This document shows, in pieces, positions 36,498 to 50,500 of a stretch of DNA of 60,000 nt. The DNA is taken from positions 24,365,387-24,425,386 of the forward strand of contig OU612069.1 of assembly GCA_914767715.1 (NCBI GenBank). The letters run 5' to 3'. A program made the translations under genes and the position numbers. Below the pieces are notes generated by a model. That model was given only the letters and a program-made list of their open reading frames with translations, was not told where the DNA came from and did no database searches. This DNA comes from Membranipora membranacea. Its lineage: Eukaryota > Bryozoa > Gymnolaemata > Cheilostomatida > Membraniporidae. Each line of letters opens with the position of its first letter. Position 1 is the stretch's first letter.

Positions 36498-39400
36498 CTA
36501 ACATGCTTCCATATATATAGTGCTCCTCCGCTGCATTTCTGGAGAGGTTGCAGGGGTGACAGTGTTTTCTACTACATTTCCATTTATTTCCTCCACATCA
36601 GATCCTAGAAAGACAACGTAAGTTATTATATCAAGTTGATTGTATAGAGCGTAACAGAAAAAAAAGAAAAAGCACCTCCAGTGAGACGCTATCTAGGGGC
36701 GGAAACAATGTATCTATTGAAATTAAATTGCAATAATGACAGGGCATGATTATATGCCTGACAGGTTAGGCTAATACTATCTATCATAGCTTTTATTGTG
36801 CACATCTTTATAATCTGTGATGCAATGTTTATGGTATTATCGTCCTTAACAGCAACTGTGTCAATAATAACAGTTCCAAATAAGCAATAATAAGTATGAT
36901 CCACATTACAAAATTATATACACCTACTCTTCAAGCAGAGAAAGTTGTCTCTATGTATCTGTACACTCTGCAGAAATCTGTTCCAGTTGAATGCTTTCCG
37001 TCCGTTCAGAATGAAGAAAAGGGTGCACAGCACAAGACCTAAAGGAAAGATATGCATATCTTTTCACTGCTAGTAGCAATTCCATCAGGTAGTTTACCCT
37101 ATATGCATGGCATTGTTTATAAATGATGGTGCCTAGTAGTTAAGCCTTTGACCACTTCACCATTCTGTTAATGGGCCGGGGAAAGATGTAGCTTGTAAAA
37201 TGTACTCCGTTTTGTGCACAAAATCATTAATCAGTGCTACCTTTTCTAAAATGTTCTACAATGGGACAAGCAGACAGTTTGCCACCTGGAAAGGACGGAC
37301 ATATCTCATCAGATATTAGGTGAGTGATAACTCACCATATATACAGTGACAGAAGACATGGGCACCAACAAGTCCTGTAAGTGGCTTTCCTTTAATGTTC
37401 TGAAGTCTGTTTATTACTTGAATAATGTGAAGTGCCACAAAGGAGACTCCATAATACTTCAGTGGTCTCAGCCTCTCACAAATCTCCAGCTGTCATTAAA
37501 TAGAGAAAAAATGAGGTGCGATGGCTAAAGGATCTCAATTTACGACTCTGCATGTCTTATCAAGCGGACAACACAAACATAATCTTGGTCAGACTGTAAT
37601 TATGGATGCGTATATTTAAAGTGATAGAAAGTAAAATTTTATACAAAATTAATGTTACATTCTATATTGGAGACCTGGTTGTTAGTTTAAAGATCATCAT
37701 ACTTCAAAATGTGCATCTTATCAATAGTCATACCGTAGGTGGGATGTTGATTTGATTTGAAGCCAACATAGAATTAAAATCTTACAAGGGCAAACTTTTC
37801 TTTGTTCGACACTGCATGGAGAGATTTACTTAAATTCCAAACTCACTGATGAAATTTAGCCAAGGCCTACCTGAATCCTTATTTCGTTCTGCAGATCATC
37901 AAAGTTGCTCATCCTCATGACATAGGCATGTAGGTAAATGAAACAGGTCATAATCAAGAAGTTACCAACAATGATAGGTATCCAATATCTACAACAAATA
38001 TATCAGAACAAATATTAGATTCCTATGTAGTTCTAAAAGTATTATATTTAGATATGTAATTTTGGTATGTTTTGTGCAACAGTCTTTTTTTTATGGAAAT
38101 CCAACAAAAGGACCGAACCACAAAATCAAGCTGAAGAAAGAAAGAAAAACACGTTCAGGTAAATAAATCTGAACAATTACTTACATGGCAAATCTCCATA
38201 TGTTGCCTGTGCCACTACCTGATCTCAACCAACAGAAAGGCATTGATGCGAGACCATAGTCATCAGTTATTAATGGTAAGGTGGAGACAGCGGCAGGTAA
38301 GACCCAGCAAACACAGATAAATATCCTGTCAGAAAACAAGCATAAGGTGAGTGAGAGACAAAATGGAATCTCGAAATGTGGAACTTTCTGGTGGTATACT
38401 GGGCTGTTGATTGAGAGTTTTTCATGACATAGATAAAAAAGAATCCACATGCATTTCGCCTACAAATTTGGGAGTTCCCACTTATCTATGCAAAACTAAA
38501 AGAAATTAATCCCACCATTTGCGGGTGAATTGATTAGCAATACAGACAAAGGCGCAAGTCAGTGACTCTGCCTTTCTTGTTTCAGGATTGACCCGCAAAA
38601 GCCTGATATTGGTTATTAGTTACATGTTACATACAGAAGCAGCTCACCACTCTTTCCTGTCCACAGCAGCTTTACTTTTCCGTTTTGTAAACACCATAAA
38701 GAGGTAGAATGTTAGACTCGCAACCCACAGGAATTGAGTGAGTCCTGAAGAAGAAAAATGCGTGTAAATAGATGTGCCAGGTACTCTAAAATACAGGAAA
38801 TACAAACACAAATAGCAGAATGTTATTATCATTTTGCTGCATAAAGCTAATTCATTCCAACATCCCTAGTTGGTTTTGAGTGGGAATGACATCAATGCTA
38901 CATATTTCCAATTCAGGCTGTATCAAACGCAGTAAGTCATACAGATCATAATATTAATAGTTGTCCCCTCTGAATAAAGAAGAGAGAAATCGCAATCAAG
39001 AAATAAATTGATGTGATCTGATATAATTGATATGTTTAATCAGGGCCATTGGGCGCAAGCTCACTGGTTGAATGAATTGACTTAATAAATGAGTATATGC
39101 TTGATTTTTGTAGCACTGAGTCAGACTTAAAGAAAATTACGCGAAATGTTTTGGCTTTGATGCCGGGAAAATTATTGTTTGCAACAGTAGCAAATATTGA
39201 TTCTCCTGACATCAAACTTCTGTGTTAACTTATGCTGTGCGATGGACAATTGCATGCAAGATCTAACACCACACGCCAATCCAAATGTTTGGTATCTTTA
39301 ATTTCAATTTAATCAATTGATGTTTCATTCAAATAATATTCCTGTAACTTTACCAGCTGATATAGTTTTGATGTAGTTCAATAATTTTTTATCCCTCACT

Positions 39401-42172
39401 TAGATATTCTGGTTTCCTTCAAACTGCAATATGAGCCTCCAACTCTCATAGAAAGTTTTTCACACATGCAAGGAAAGCCGCTTGAGTGGAAGCAGAACTG
39501 CCACAATGCTGATTAAGCTATTTAAACTGACTTTACCCACTATGTTCACTGGTTTGAGAAAAGGATGTACTTAGTACTGAACAATAGAGCTGTAAAAGAC
39601 TTGTGGTTAAAATGTTACATTTTATGACAACAGAAGGGATTAGTTTGGTTATCAATATTGTTAGAGTACTACTGGTGTCTAAAGGTAAAATTGTAGAAAT
39701 CGATAAAGATTGATGGAATCTAAGATTTTATTTACCGAGAGTTGTGATGAGATAACTCTGGACAACACACCAAGTTCCATCCTCTCGTCCATCTGTCTGA
39801 AGTGAGAATGAAATATGGAGTAGAAATTAATTGAGAATAGATAAATAAGTGAGCACTTACAGATGACTGCGAAAGGGACCCACAAGAGATTTTATGTTGT
39901 ACCAATACATACCAATGCAAAACCAGTACCAAATAGTATTACGAACGCAAATTTTGTCAGCCTTATGTCAATGACCTATTTGAATGTCAATCAATGCAAC
40001 ATTTAGACTGTTCCCGGCTGTGACCAAAACAACAACAAAAATTATCTTTTTATCCAAACTGTCTTAGTATTTTGGCATTTTTTGACTGGCATAGTGTGCA
40101 ATAGCAGATTTTATTGAAAAGAAAATGTTCACATTTTGCGTTCCAGCTTTTATGGTGTCTATGGATCGCTGCTTAACTATCCCTTTTATTACAGTAACTC
40201 ATAATTTTAGATCAATTTGTAGTTACCTATCCTAACTTCACCTAACCTATAAGTATATGATATCTGCTTTCAAAATTGCTTGCAACTATTAATTAAAACA
40301 TGTAATTTGTGTTGATTAAAAACACTTTCTACCTCATAACTCAGTATTATGAAATAAATGATATTTTGAACTGTTCCAATTCATCTTTCTGTCAGCCTAT
40401 CAATGGTGAAACAGTGATGTCTTGAACAGAAGAATACTTGGAATATTTATTTCCTGAGGATGTCTGTTCAGGCAAGAGCCGATGCAATAACAATAACGGT
40501 TTACTCTAACTTACCAAACAGAATGCCACTCCTTCTACTAGATTGGATACTATTATATACACAAACAGCCTCTACAATACAAACAGTACTTAATAGCATT
40601 CCACAACAGATCATGTCCTTGAGCAATTTGAAGGCATTCAGACAAGACACATCTATTTCATGTCCAACACATTATAGTTTTTCAGTATTCAGCCCATTTA
40701 CGGTCTATGGCTTCAATTTTACTTCTTTTGCTGTAATTTTTTTGCTTGCTTTAGCACATTTGGTAGAACATCACTTTAATGATAAAGATTGTTGTCAATA
40801 ATTGTTAAAAAAATGGTATCGAATACAGTATTACCTGATCAAAAGTTTGATGCATGCGAAACAGCAAGCACACTGCTAGAGTCAACACATCAGCTGATAT
40901 GGACAGAGAGACCACGGTTTTTTTTATAATTCTCAGTGCATCCTGTCAAATGAAAATTAAATAGATATTTTTGTACAGTTATTGAGATTGGAATTGGAAT
41001 TTAGCCATATCGATTTCACATAAATGACTTGAATAGGCAGTGCAGTGAGAGTATTTATAATCTTAGGTATTATTAGTTTAGGCAGTGTAGTATTATTTAC
41101 ATAGCTTATCACAACTAGAATCTAATACCTGATCATTCATTAATAATATGGCATAAATTATTGTAAGGCAACATTTAGCATTGCTTATATACTATTCATC
41201 TCTGCCAACTAGCAAAATCTGAGTTTTTAGCTTACATTCTAAAATCCCCTGAGCAGCCTGAGTTGAACCCAAAAATCTGAGTAACTCGGGCTAAACCTGA
41301 GTGGTTGAGAGCCTTGTCGAAAACAATGGGGAGTAAACTGTTCTCATGCTGGAGCCATACTAATAGATGGTAAATAATTAATATTTGAGAGTTGACTATG
41401 TGTTGTCAGTCCAGAAAAGTTATTTAAAATAGAGTATAAAAGCAGAAGCATCTACAACCAATTATATCTGTTGCTGGAAAAATTGGGATATCTGGCTCCC
41501 TCTGGCATACCTGTCGAAGGCAGGTGATGTCAGAGGATATTGGCCAACAATAAAGCTGCCCATTGGCAACCCCTACAGAAGGTTGCTGGCTAAACCTTGC
41601 CGACTGGAGAGCCCCAAGATGAAATTGCACAGCTACCTTAGCAAACTCACCATTAGTTGCAAGGGCTCATTTTAAGATACAGTAAATCTTATATTTTTCC
41701 CTATGTAATACAGCTGTGTCACAATCCCTAGCTAGCCCTAACCTTTATCTCCAGATTGCCTAGTAAGAAATAAGCTGCATAAATATTCTCAAATAATTGC
41801 AAATTTGGTTTTCATTCTGATATCTAACCCATAATCGCACTACTTCTATTTGTACTAGGTAGAATAATTTTCGGACCAATTTTTCCTCATATTGGAACTC
41901 AGACTGCTGGGCATTAATACATTTACATGTTTAACAATTTTATGAAAATGATCCGAAGGTGACGCAACACTATCACTCAAAGCCATTCATTATCTATGAC
42001 TAATAAAGGCCCAACCTTCACTGTGAAAGTCTATAGGGTAAATTAATTGTCAGATATCGTTATTATTCCTACTCACACAATCCTCTGGAGTGAGATCACA
42101 GTTCTCATGTAGGTTTACTGCACTCTGATTGAGATGACCTGTTGAAAGCTCTTGTGACATAAAGTTGGCCAT
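36498..42172 (-). CDS. cAMP-receptor-like 7TM G-protein-coupled receptor, copy 1, 351 aa
   Basis: Ten minus-strand exons: 42077-42172, 40835-40942, 39913-39975, 39736-39796, 38648-38744, 38185-38325, 37871-37988, 37336-37489, 36928-37038, 36498-36604. All junctions are GT-AG and in phase, and the sum is 1056 nt (352 codons). The extracellular N-terminus (HENCDLTPEDC) is followed by TM1 (VSLSISADVLTLAVCLLF) and TM2 (TKFAFVILFGTGFAL). Loop 1 carries the conserved Cys (DGTWCVVQSYL). TM3 (QFLWVASLTFYLFMVF) and TM4 with the CWVLP motif follow, then loop 2 with the partner Cys (PFCWL). TM5 (WIPIIVGNFLIMTCFIYL), TM6 with the family-like VINRLQN end, TM7 (VFCHCIYGLVLCTLFFILN) and a short Ser/Thr-rich tail complete it. 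The WC/CW cysteine pair and INR motif resemble Dictyostelium cAR-type receptors and their animal relatives. Ligand and G protein are unknown. The exon 9 donor was placed at GTAGGT because the alternative GTGTAT gives a stop. Confidence 0.9.
40995..41325. mobile_element. Right-end fragment of a hAT-like element in receptor copy 1 intron 1
   Basis: It matches 54480-54765 almost throughout (AATTTAGCCATATC, CTAATACCTGATCATT, GTAACTCGGGCTAAACCTGA) and ends with GGTTGAGAGCC, the terminus of that element. The left terminus is absent. Confidence 0.7.
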
Positions 42173-42742
42173 TTACGGAATTTCTATGTACGACCTTCAA
42201 GAGTAAGAAGATAATGAGTAAAACATAAGAAATAATCACACAATTAGGCTGTTACATACATAGGTGACTTGTTAGTCTTCCGTTGTGTTGTGGTCACTAA
42301 TAGCTCACACCTTCATTGTAAAAGTTTGTTGGATGAATTAAAGGTAAGTCACGGTGATTATTCCTACTCACAGAAACCCAGAAACACCAGCTATTCAAGC
42401 CCTCAACGCCAAAATCAAAACCTAAACTAAGAAAGCTAGAGGAGGACGAGACTAACATGGGTTAAACGCCTTCAGAAAGACCTCGAGAAAGTACATCTCT
42501 CCCTGAATCAAGCTCTCAAGGTGTCACAAGACAGAGTGGTGTAGAGGTGTGTTGTACACGAGATGAAATGATTATAAGCAGTCAGGATGTGTGAACAGAC
42601 TACATTTGCATAAGTCAAAAGTCAAGTAAGTCAAGTCATAACTTTCAACTTCAAAGCTTTACGAGATTGTAAACTAACAAAACATCACTGTAAATGTCCA
42701 AAGGATAAATTAATGTTTATTTTCCATGTTTATTTCTACTCA

Positions 42743-42851
42743 CACAATCTTCTGTAGTGAGGTCACAGTTCTCATGTAGCGATAATCCAGGCAGGTATGT
42801 ACTCTGTTTGAGATAACTTGTGGAAAGGATCTGGCTTATTGTGTCAGCCAC
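42743..42851 (-). pseudogene. Duplicate first exon of the receptor with ATG changed to GTG
   Basis: The minus strand encodes LSLHENCDLTTEDC followed by a GTGAGT donor, matching exon 1 of copy 1 (LHENCDLTPEDC). The position of the start codon reads GTG (GTG GCT GAC against ATG GCC AAC), and no in-frame ATG lies between it and the upstream stop. It is either a dead duplicate or an alternative exon that needs an upstream start. A third, shorter piece of the same flanking sequence is at about 42308-42375. Confidence 0.7.
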
Positions 42852-43009
42852 TAACAGATTTTTGAGGTACCACCTTCAACGAATAATAAATATTAAGTAA
42901 AACATGAGAAGGAAGTAGCTTTGTATTTTAACATAGGGATAACGCTGCACACATATGTGACTTAATAGTCTTCAAATTAGTTTCCTGTTAATTGTAGGTG
43001 TTTACACAA

Positions 43010-44765
43010 AACAGTTAATGTTCAAAAGAGACTGAACAGCACCCAAAATACCAAATAATTGTGGGATACGCTAAATTCCATTACCAAGCCGGGCCAACCC
43101 TCAGCATCAGCGGCAACGCCCATCATTGATGGCCTACCAATATTGCCTGAGACGTTCAGTGACCGCCTTAACTTTTATTATGCCAGTGTTGGTGAAGATT
43201 TGACTGAATCACCGGAGACTAACCGCTGCCATGCAAATGCTACACCTCTCGACCATCTCAGTTTGGGTGAGATAAAGCTCCTTCTTAACAAACTAAACAC
43301 AAGGAAATCGATATCAACCGAAGATTTTCTTACCTGGGTATCCGACGAGGGATCAGAAGATATCTGTGTACCATTACAGGACATAATAAACACCATCCTA
43401 ACAACATCAGAATTTCCATGTAAATGGAAACGTGCACAGATAAAACCTGTTCCTTAAATCTCCCCGCCTACCCAGTATAAGGTCTATCGTTCCATCTTCT
43501 TGCTGTTCCATCTTGGCAAGCTCTCAGTGGATGTAATAATAAATAAAATGAACAGTAAACTCTCAGAAAGAGTAGACTCTAACCAATATGCGTACCAACC
43601 CAAGATTGGAACTGTGGATGCCTTAGTACAGCTTCTCGATTACTTTAGTGAAAACCTGGACAAAGCTAATACAAAATTTGTCCAACTAGCTGGGGTGGAT
43701 TTTTTGAAAGCTTTTTGACAGACTCAAGCCTAATCACCTAGTCAATAAGATAAAAGGTCACTGTTTTTACGAGAACATCACTGCTCTGGTTGCTTATTTC
43801 CTGCAAGACCGACTTCAGACTGTAAGATATGGCCTCGCCCAGTCGTCAAGCTATATACCATCAATGGCACAAGGCACTAAACTTGGCCAAATACTTTGGC
43901 TTATCTACTGTTATGATATCAAAGTCTCCAATTTTTCTCATCTCAAATATGCTGACGACACGTCTTTTTATACAGCTTTATCTGATGTAAACAATTACAG
44001 TGGCATTTTACCAGCAATCGAAGCCACACAACGATGGTCTGAGGAAAATTGAATGGTGCTGAATTCTAGCAAAACTATGATTATGAATGTATCACTATCT
44101 ACCCATGCTGATTTTTCTCATGCAGTAAATATAAATGAAAATCTCCTTTTACCCCAAACTTATGTAAAATTTTTAGGAATTTATGTTGACCAAAAGCTCA
44201 GTTTTAACACGCACATCGCTCACCTAGTCTCTAAATGCATAGCCCGTCGTTTTCTCATTCGGTCTCAATGAAACGGGTCTGAAGATTTTTTTATAACTTA
44301 TATTAGATCATCTATATGCTATGCTATCCCAGCGTTTTACACCTTTCTCTCTGATGGAAGCAAGGCTAGACAGTATACAGAGATCAGCGTTTAGGGATAT
44401 CCTCCCTGAATTTGAGTGTGAGAAGCAATGTATAGCTTTACAATTACCTCAGCTAAACGATCTTATTTTCTCTCTTAGTTGTAAACATTTTAGTACCATC
44501 TTAAATGATGAATGCCACCCGTTACATCACAGGATTGTTTTTAACCTAACCCCAAGGATATCCTCTCGAAATGCTTACAGATTCAGACCAAAATGTTGCC
44601 TAACAAACAAACAACGGTCTAGCTTTTTCAACTACTTTATGACTTTTTACAACAACAGCCTTTATGTAAAAGACCTAAACTGAAAGCTATCACCAGCGTA
44701 CAAATTTAATAATCTCTGTTATGATTGTGTATGTTTCATAAAATACAATGCAAAACAATACAAAA
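43010..44765 (+). mobile_element. Degenerate non-LTR retrotransposon (reverse transcriptase part and 3' tail)
   Basis: The coding remnants run in order with frameshifts and stops: 43059-43457 (pre-RT and RT start, WKRAQIKPVP), 43500-43718 (NQYAYQPKIGTVDALVQLLD, then FLKAF), 43864-44052 (GTKLGQILWLIYCYDI and the catalytic-site motif KYADDTS), 44053-44271 (LNSSKT, FLGIYVDQKLS) and 44321-44683 (C-terminus). Motif order and spacing are those of Jockey/CR1-type LINE reverse transcriptases. The 5' end including the endonuclease is missing. The 3' end has an A/ACAAT-type tail shared with the fragment at 33905-34000. It lies between the two receptor copies. Confidence 0.9.
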
Positions 44766-44949
44766 GAAAATTCTTTGTTCGGACAGATTCTAATAGTTTC
44801 CCTATGTTATTATTAAAAATTCTTTAGAATTCACTTGTACCTTGTCCTGCAATACATAAAGATCTTGAACACTGTGATAAATAACATTACCCAACAATAA
44901 TATAATAATCATAAGTCAGCAAGGGTACTCAAACCTATTTTCTGTAGCT

Positions 44950-45515
44950 CAATGCAATGGGGGATTTGTCATACAAAGATCGCACTGAATTGAACCTGTT
45001 ATTTTAAACTTAAATCTCTTACATCATATCATAGCAATAATTTAAATATGTCTGAGCTGGTGTGAGAAAGATATTCTATTCTTCATTAACAGGGAAGTTG
45101 GTACAGAGTAACAGGGAAGTCGTTTGTTTGTATAAATCAAGAGTTATGCTTGCATCAGGAACAAACACCGACAGTTTGATTGGTTTGCCAATTACTCGAA
45201 TCATGTGCTTAGTATCACAATACATACCTTGAAATTCTATAGGGGATTTGTCATACAAAGATCACACTGAATTTCAAACTTAAATCTCTTACATCATATC
45301 ACAGCAATAATTTAAATATGTCTGAGCTGGTGTGAGAAAGATATTTTATTCCTCATTAACAGGGAAGTTGGTACAGAGTAACAGGGAAGTCGTTTGTTTG
45401 TATAAACCAAGAGCTATGCTAGCATCAGGAAGCAAACATCGACAGTTTGATTGGTTTGCCAATCACTCAAATCAGATGCTTAGTATCACAATGCATACCT
45501 TGAAAATCTATTTGT
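44950..45515. repeat. Local tandem duplication of about 290 bp in unit 2
   Basis: Bases 44950-45240 and 45241-45515 are near-identical (both start GGGGATTTGTCATACAAAGA). Unit 1 has only one copy (about 34230-34509). The minus strand of the first repeat is open for about 50 codons (IRVIGKPIKLSVFVPDASIT), but the other two copies carry a one-base shift there, so coding is not supported. Confidence 0.85.
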
Positions 45516-47524
45516 TGTAAGTGTTAACAATACCTTAGGACTTGATAGAACCTCGTAGTAATAGTTTGAAAACCCAAGGAGTAGAAAGACGATCGTGCGA
45601 TATGATGGACATCAATCAAAACAAACTTCATTGAATGGTTGCATGTGAGTTAAACGTGAAACGTGAATTCCCTGAGCAAACAATTTTTGCCTGCGAACAC
45701 ATCTTTTATATTTACAACTGCCACAGTGAGGTGATGACAAAGGCCATATTTATCAGCAAGACACAAGCACAGATCACGGGTAAACTATTAAGTATGAAAG
45801 AAAGATAAAAATGTTGGCATTTGCCTTCCTTCAGTGTTTGAGGTTGAATGTCAAGTGTATTACAACAAATTGTTAGGGTCAAATAATTGCTTTGAAGTTT
45901 GTGCGTTGATAACCTGAAGATATTGTTATTATCTGACTTTGTGAATTTGCAGCACATCCATCAAACACACTGTCCACCTTACTATATACATATATATATA
46001 TAAAATATATATGCATCAAAATGGAAACTATGGCATGTGCAGGATTTCAATCGTCTCAAAGAATATGTGCGCTGCTTAAGAATATTTGCTTGTAACTAGC
46101 CAATCTGCAAAGCCGTAGAGGATTAATTGCAATTCTGAGGGCTTAAGGGCCCATTTTGTCCTAATATTAGATTTTCTAAATACTGAAGTGATGTAGTATG
46201 TATTTGATATAATAACCGAACAGACTTGGGATAAAACACTGTTAACTGAGTGTGCAGTTGTAGTCACCACTCTTTTGTTGAACAGATTCGGACTTTTTAG
46301 TTTGTCAATGCTAAAACCAGATCTTAACACCACTTAAATAACAATTATCTGAACTAGGAGTTGCATTCTTCCTTGATAAGAGAGGACAACTACTTCGAAT
46401 TACAGTTAAAACTTCAAACAGGGTGTTAATACAAGGGCAGCTCTTGGACTGCACTCAGGTGTCTTTGTGTACGGAAATATTTCAGTTGATTGATTTCAAT
46501 TAACCTGTTAACATTGTATTTAGTATGTCCCAGCAGGTTGATTCGTACCCTCGCTATTGGCTGCCAGCCTTGGTCTGTGTTTTTACTGTTTTTTGCTTTG
46601 GTGATGGTTGGCTTTTGGGTGTGCTATCCATCTTGGCTGTTATCGGCCTTGGTTCGGGACGTCTGCTTTCCTGTGGGTCCTGCTAGTGCTCTGCATGACT
46701 GGCTCGGAGCACCAGCTAGATTGCTGGACTGCTTGATGCAGCCAAGTCAATGCTAATATTTCACCGTATTGCTTTAACCAAACTAATTGCTGCTTATAGG
46801 TGTAACTTATCTGTTGCAATCTACCAGTTTCATGATGCAATCATGAAAATCAGCAATTAACCATCATGGAGATAACCACAAAGTCTGGCTTTGGCATAAC
46901 ACTGCCATCTTCCACATCTATTGGCATTATGTTACATAAGTTACTGACAACCATTACATGATATCTATGGAATCCTGGAAGGGGAGAACACATCCTGAGA
47001 GGGATAACTTGGGTAGAGAGTAGCAGAATAATATTCTAAATGTAGTGAAAAATTTATATAATTACAGTAGTTACAACATACACAATATAATAATTCAATA
47101 CCAAGTAAAACAAGAAGATTGAATATCCTGAAAAATAACGTAAAATAATGTTGGTCACTTATGCTTTGTTCAGCACAAATACAAAATCGAACAATCTCTA
47201 ATTATTACAAATTTTCCAGCAAAAAATGTTAACAAATGTTCCCAGTAAGTGTTTGCCAGAAAGGGATCTCTTGCAGGCCTTGACAGCCAGCAATAAAAAT
47301 AAAGATAGTAAGTGCGATATATATCCTTACCATTGAATAGGCACATCAGTGCAGGCTGATGTGAAAAACTATGTCCGGCGCATAAGTACTATTTGACAAT
47401 CAGCCTAACAACTTTCTCTTACGTACCCTACACATTTGCTCATTACATTACCAAACTTGAGTGCTCAGGTTGAATAATGATTGCAAATGTTTTTGTGCCG
47501 CGATAACACCATGAAAAAAATCAT
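45516..47524. other. Duplicated non-coding sequence downstream of receptor copy 2
   Basis: This is the unit 2 counterpart of about 34510-36497, with a TA microsatellite near 45980-46010. No gene is supported. Confidence 0.5.
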
Positions 47525-50500
47525 CTAATACACTTTCAAATCTATAGTGCTCCTCCGCTGCATTTCTGGAGAGGTTGCAGGAGTGACAGTGATTTCTACT
47601 ACATTTCCATTTATTTCCTCCACATCAGATCCTAGAAAGACAACGTAAGTTATTATATCAAGTTGATTGTATAGAGCATAACCGAAAAAAAACCAAAAGC
47701 ACCTCCAGTGACACGCTATCTAGGGGCGGAAACAATATATCTATTAAAATTAAATTGCGATAATAATAAGAGGGCATAATTATATGCCTGACAGGTTAGG
47801 CTAATACTATCTATCATAGCTTTTACTGTGCACATCTTTATAATCTGCGATGCAATGTTTATGGTATTATCGTCCTGAACAACAACTGTGTCAATAATAA
47901 CAGTTCCAAATAAGCAATAATAAGTATGATCCACATTACAAAATTGTATACACCTACTCTTCAAGCAGAGAAAGTTGTCTCTATGTATCTGTACACTCTG
48001 CAGAAATCTGTTCCAGTTGAATGCTTTCCGTCCATTCAGAATGAAGAAAAGGGTGCACAGCACAAGACCTAGAGGAAAGACATACATATCTTTTCACTGC
48101 TAGTATCAATTCCATCCGGTAGTTTACCCCATATGCATGGCATTGTTTATAAATGAAGGTGCCTAGTAGTTAAGCCTTTGACCACTTCACCATTCTGTTG
48201 ATGCGCCGGGAAAGATGTAGCTTGTTGTAAGTAAAATGTATACATGCTAGCTTTTCTAAAATGTTCTACAATGGGACAAGCAGACAGTTTGCCTCCTGGA
48301 AAGGACGGAAATATCTCATCAGATATTAGGTGAGCAATAACTCACCATATATACAGTGACAGAAGACATGGGCACCAACAAGTCCTGTCAGTGGCTTTCC
48401 TTTAATGTTCTGAAGTCTGTTTATTACTTGAATAATGTGAAGTGCCACAAAGGAGACTCCATAATACTTCAGTGGTCTCAGCCTCTCACAAATCTCCAGC
48501 TGTCGTTAAATAGAGAAAAAAATGAGGTAATATGACTAAAGCATCTCAATTTACGACTCTGCATGTCCTATCAAGCGGACAGCACAAGCATAATCCTGGT
48601 CAGACTGTAATTATGGATGCGTATATTTAAAGTTTTATACAAAATTAGTATTACACTATATATTGGAGACCTGGTTGTTAGTTTAAAGATCATCATACTT
48701 CAAAATGCGCATCTGATCAACAGTCTTACCGTAGGTGGGATGTTGATTTGATATCAAGCCAACGGCATAGAATTATAATCTTTCCAGGGAAAAATTGTAT
48801 TGTTCGACACTGCATGGAGAGATTTACTTGAATTCTAAACTAACTGATAAAATTTAGCCAAGGCCTACCTGAAACCTTATTTCGTTCTGCAGATCGTCGA
48901 CGTTGCTCATCCTCATGACATAGGCATGTAGGTAAATGAAACAGGTCATAATCAAGAAGTTACCGACAATGATAGGTATCCAATATCTACAACAAATATA
49001 TCAGAACAAAGATTAGATTCCTATGTAGTTCTAAAAGTATTATATTTAGATATGTAATTTTGGTATGTTTTGTGCAACAGTCTTTATTTCATAAAAATCC
49101 AACAAAAGGACGGAACCACAAAATCAATCTGAAGAAAGAAAGAAAGACACATTCAGGTAAATAAATCTGAACAATTACTCACATGGCAAATCTCCATATG
49201 TTGCTTGTGCCACTACCTGATCTCAACCAACAGTAAGGCATTGATGCAAGACCAAAGTCATCAGTTATTAATGGTAAGATGGAGACAGCGGCAGGTAAGA
49301 CCCAGCAAACACAGATAAATATCCTGTCAGAAAACAAGCATAAGGTGAGTGAGAGACAAAATGGAATCTAGAAATGTGGAACTTTCTGGTGGTATACTGG
49401 GCTGTTGATTGAGAGTTTTTCATGACATAGATAAAAAAGAATCCACATGGATTTCTTCTACAAATTTGGGAGTTCTCACTTATCTATGCAAAACTAACAG
49501 GTATTTGTTCAACGATCAATGGAATTTCCTGACATTATCGCCATGTTTTAGTAGCATAGAAAAACATTCTTAGGAAAAGAATTTAATCCCACCATTTGCG
49601 GGTGAATTGAATTGAATCTGCCTTTCTTGTTTCAGGATTGACCCGCGAAAGCCTGATATCAGTCATTAGTGAAACGTTACATACAGAAGCAGCTCACCAC
49701 TCTTTCCTGTCCACAGCAGCTTTACTTTTCCGTTTTGTAAACACCATAAAGAGGTAGAATGTTAGACTCGCAACCCACAGGAATTGAGTGACTCCTGAAG
49801 AAGAAAATGCAAAACCATTATGCTGGGTGTGCCAGGAACTCTAAAATACAGGAAATAGAAACAAAATTAGCAGAATGTCATTATCATTTTGCTGCATAAA
49901 GCTATTTTATTCCAACATCCCTAGTTGGTTTTGAGTTGAAATGACATCAATGCTACATATTTCCAATTCAAGCTGTATCAAACACAGTAGGTCATACAGA
50001 TCATAAGATTAATAGTTGTCCCCTCTGAATCAAAAAGAGGGCAATCGCAATAAAGATATAAAGTGATATGAAATGATATAACTGATATGTTTAATCAGGG
50101 ACATTGGGCGCAAACTCACTGGTTGAATGCATTGACTTAATAAAAAAATGAGTATATGCTTGAGTTTTGTAGCACTAAGTCAGACTTAAATAAAAAAACC
50201 CGAAATGTTTTGGCTTTGATGCCAGGAAAATTATTGTTTGCAACAGTAGCAAACATTGATTCTCCTGATATTAAACTACTGCGTTAACTTATGCTGTGAG
50301 ATGGACAATTGCATGCAAGATCTAACACCACACACCAATCCAAAAGTTTGGTATCTATAATTTCAACTTAATCGATTGATGTTTTATTCAAATAATATTC
50401 CTGTAACTTTACCAACTGATATAGTTTTGATGTAGTTCAATAATTTTTTATCCCTCTCTTAGAGATTCTGGTTTCCTTCAAAGTGCAATATGTGCCTCCA

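Noticed and set aside
45076-45258. Minus-strand ORF with IRVIGKPIKLSVFVPDASIT as a possible receptor exon
   Set aside because: The sister repeats at 34321 and 45332 carry a one-base shift that destroys the frame, and no splice phase links it to the receptor.
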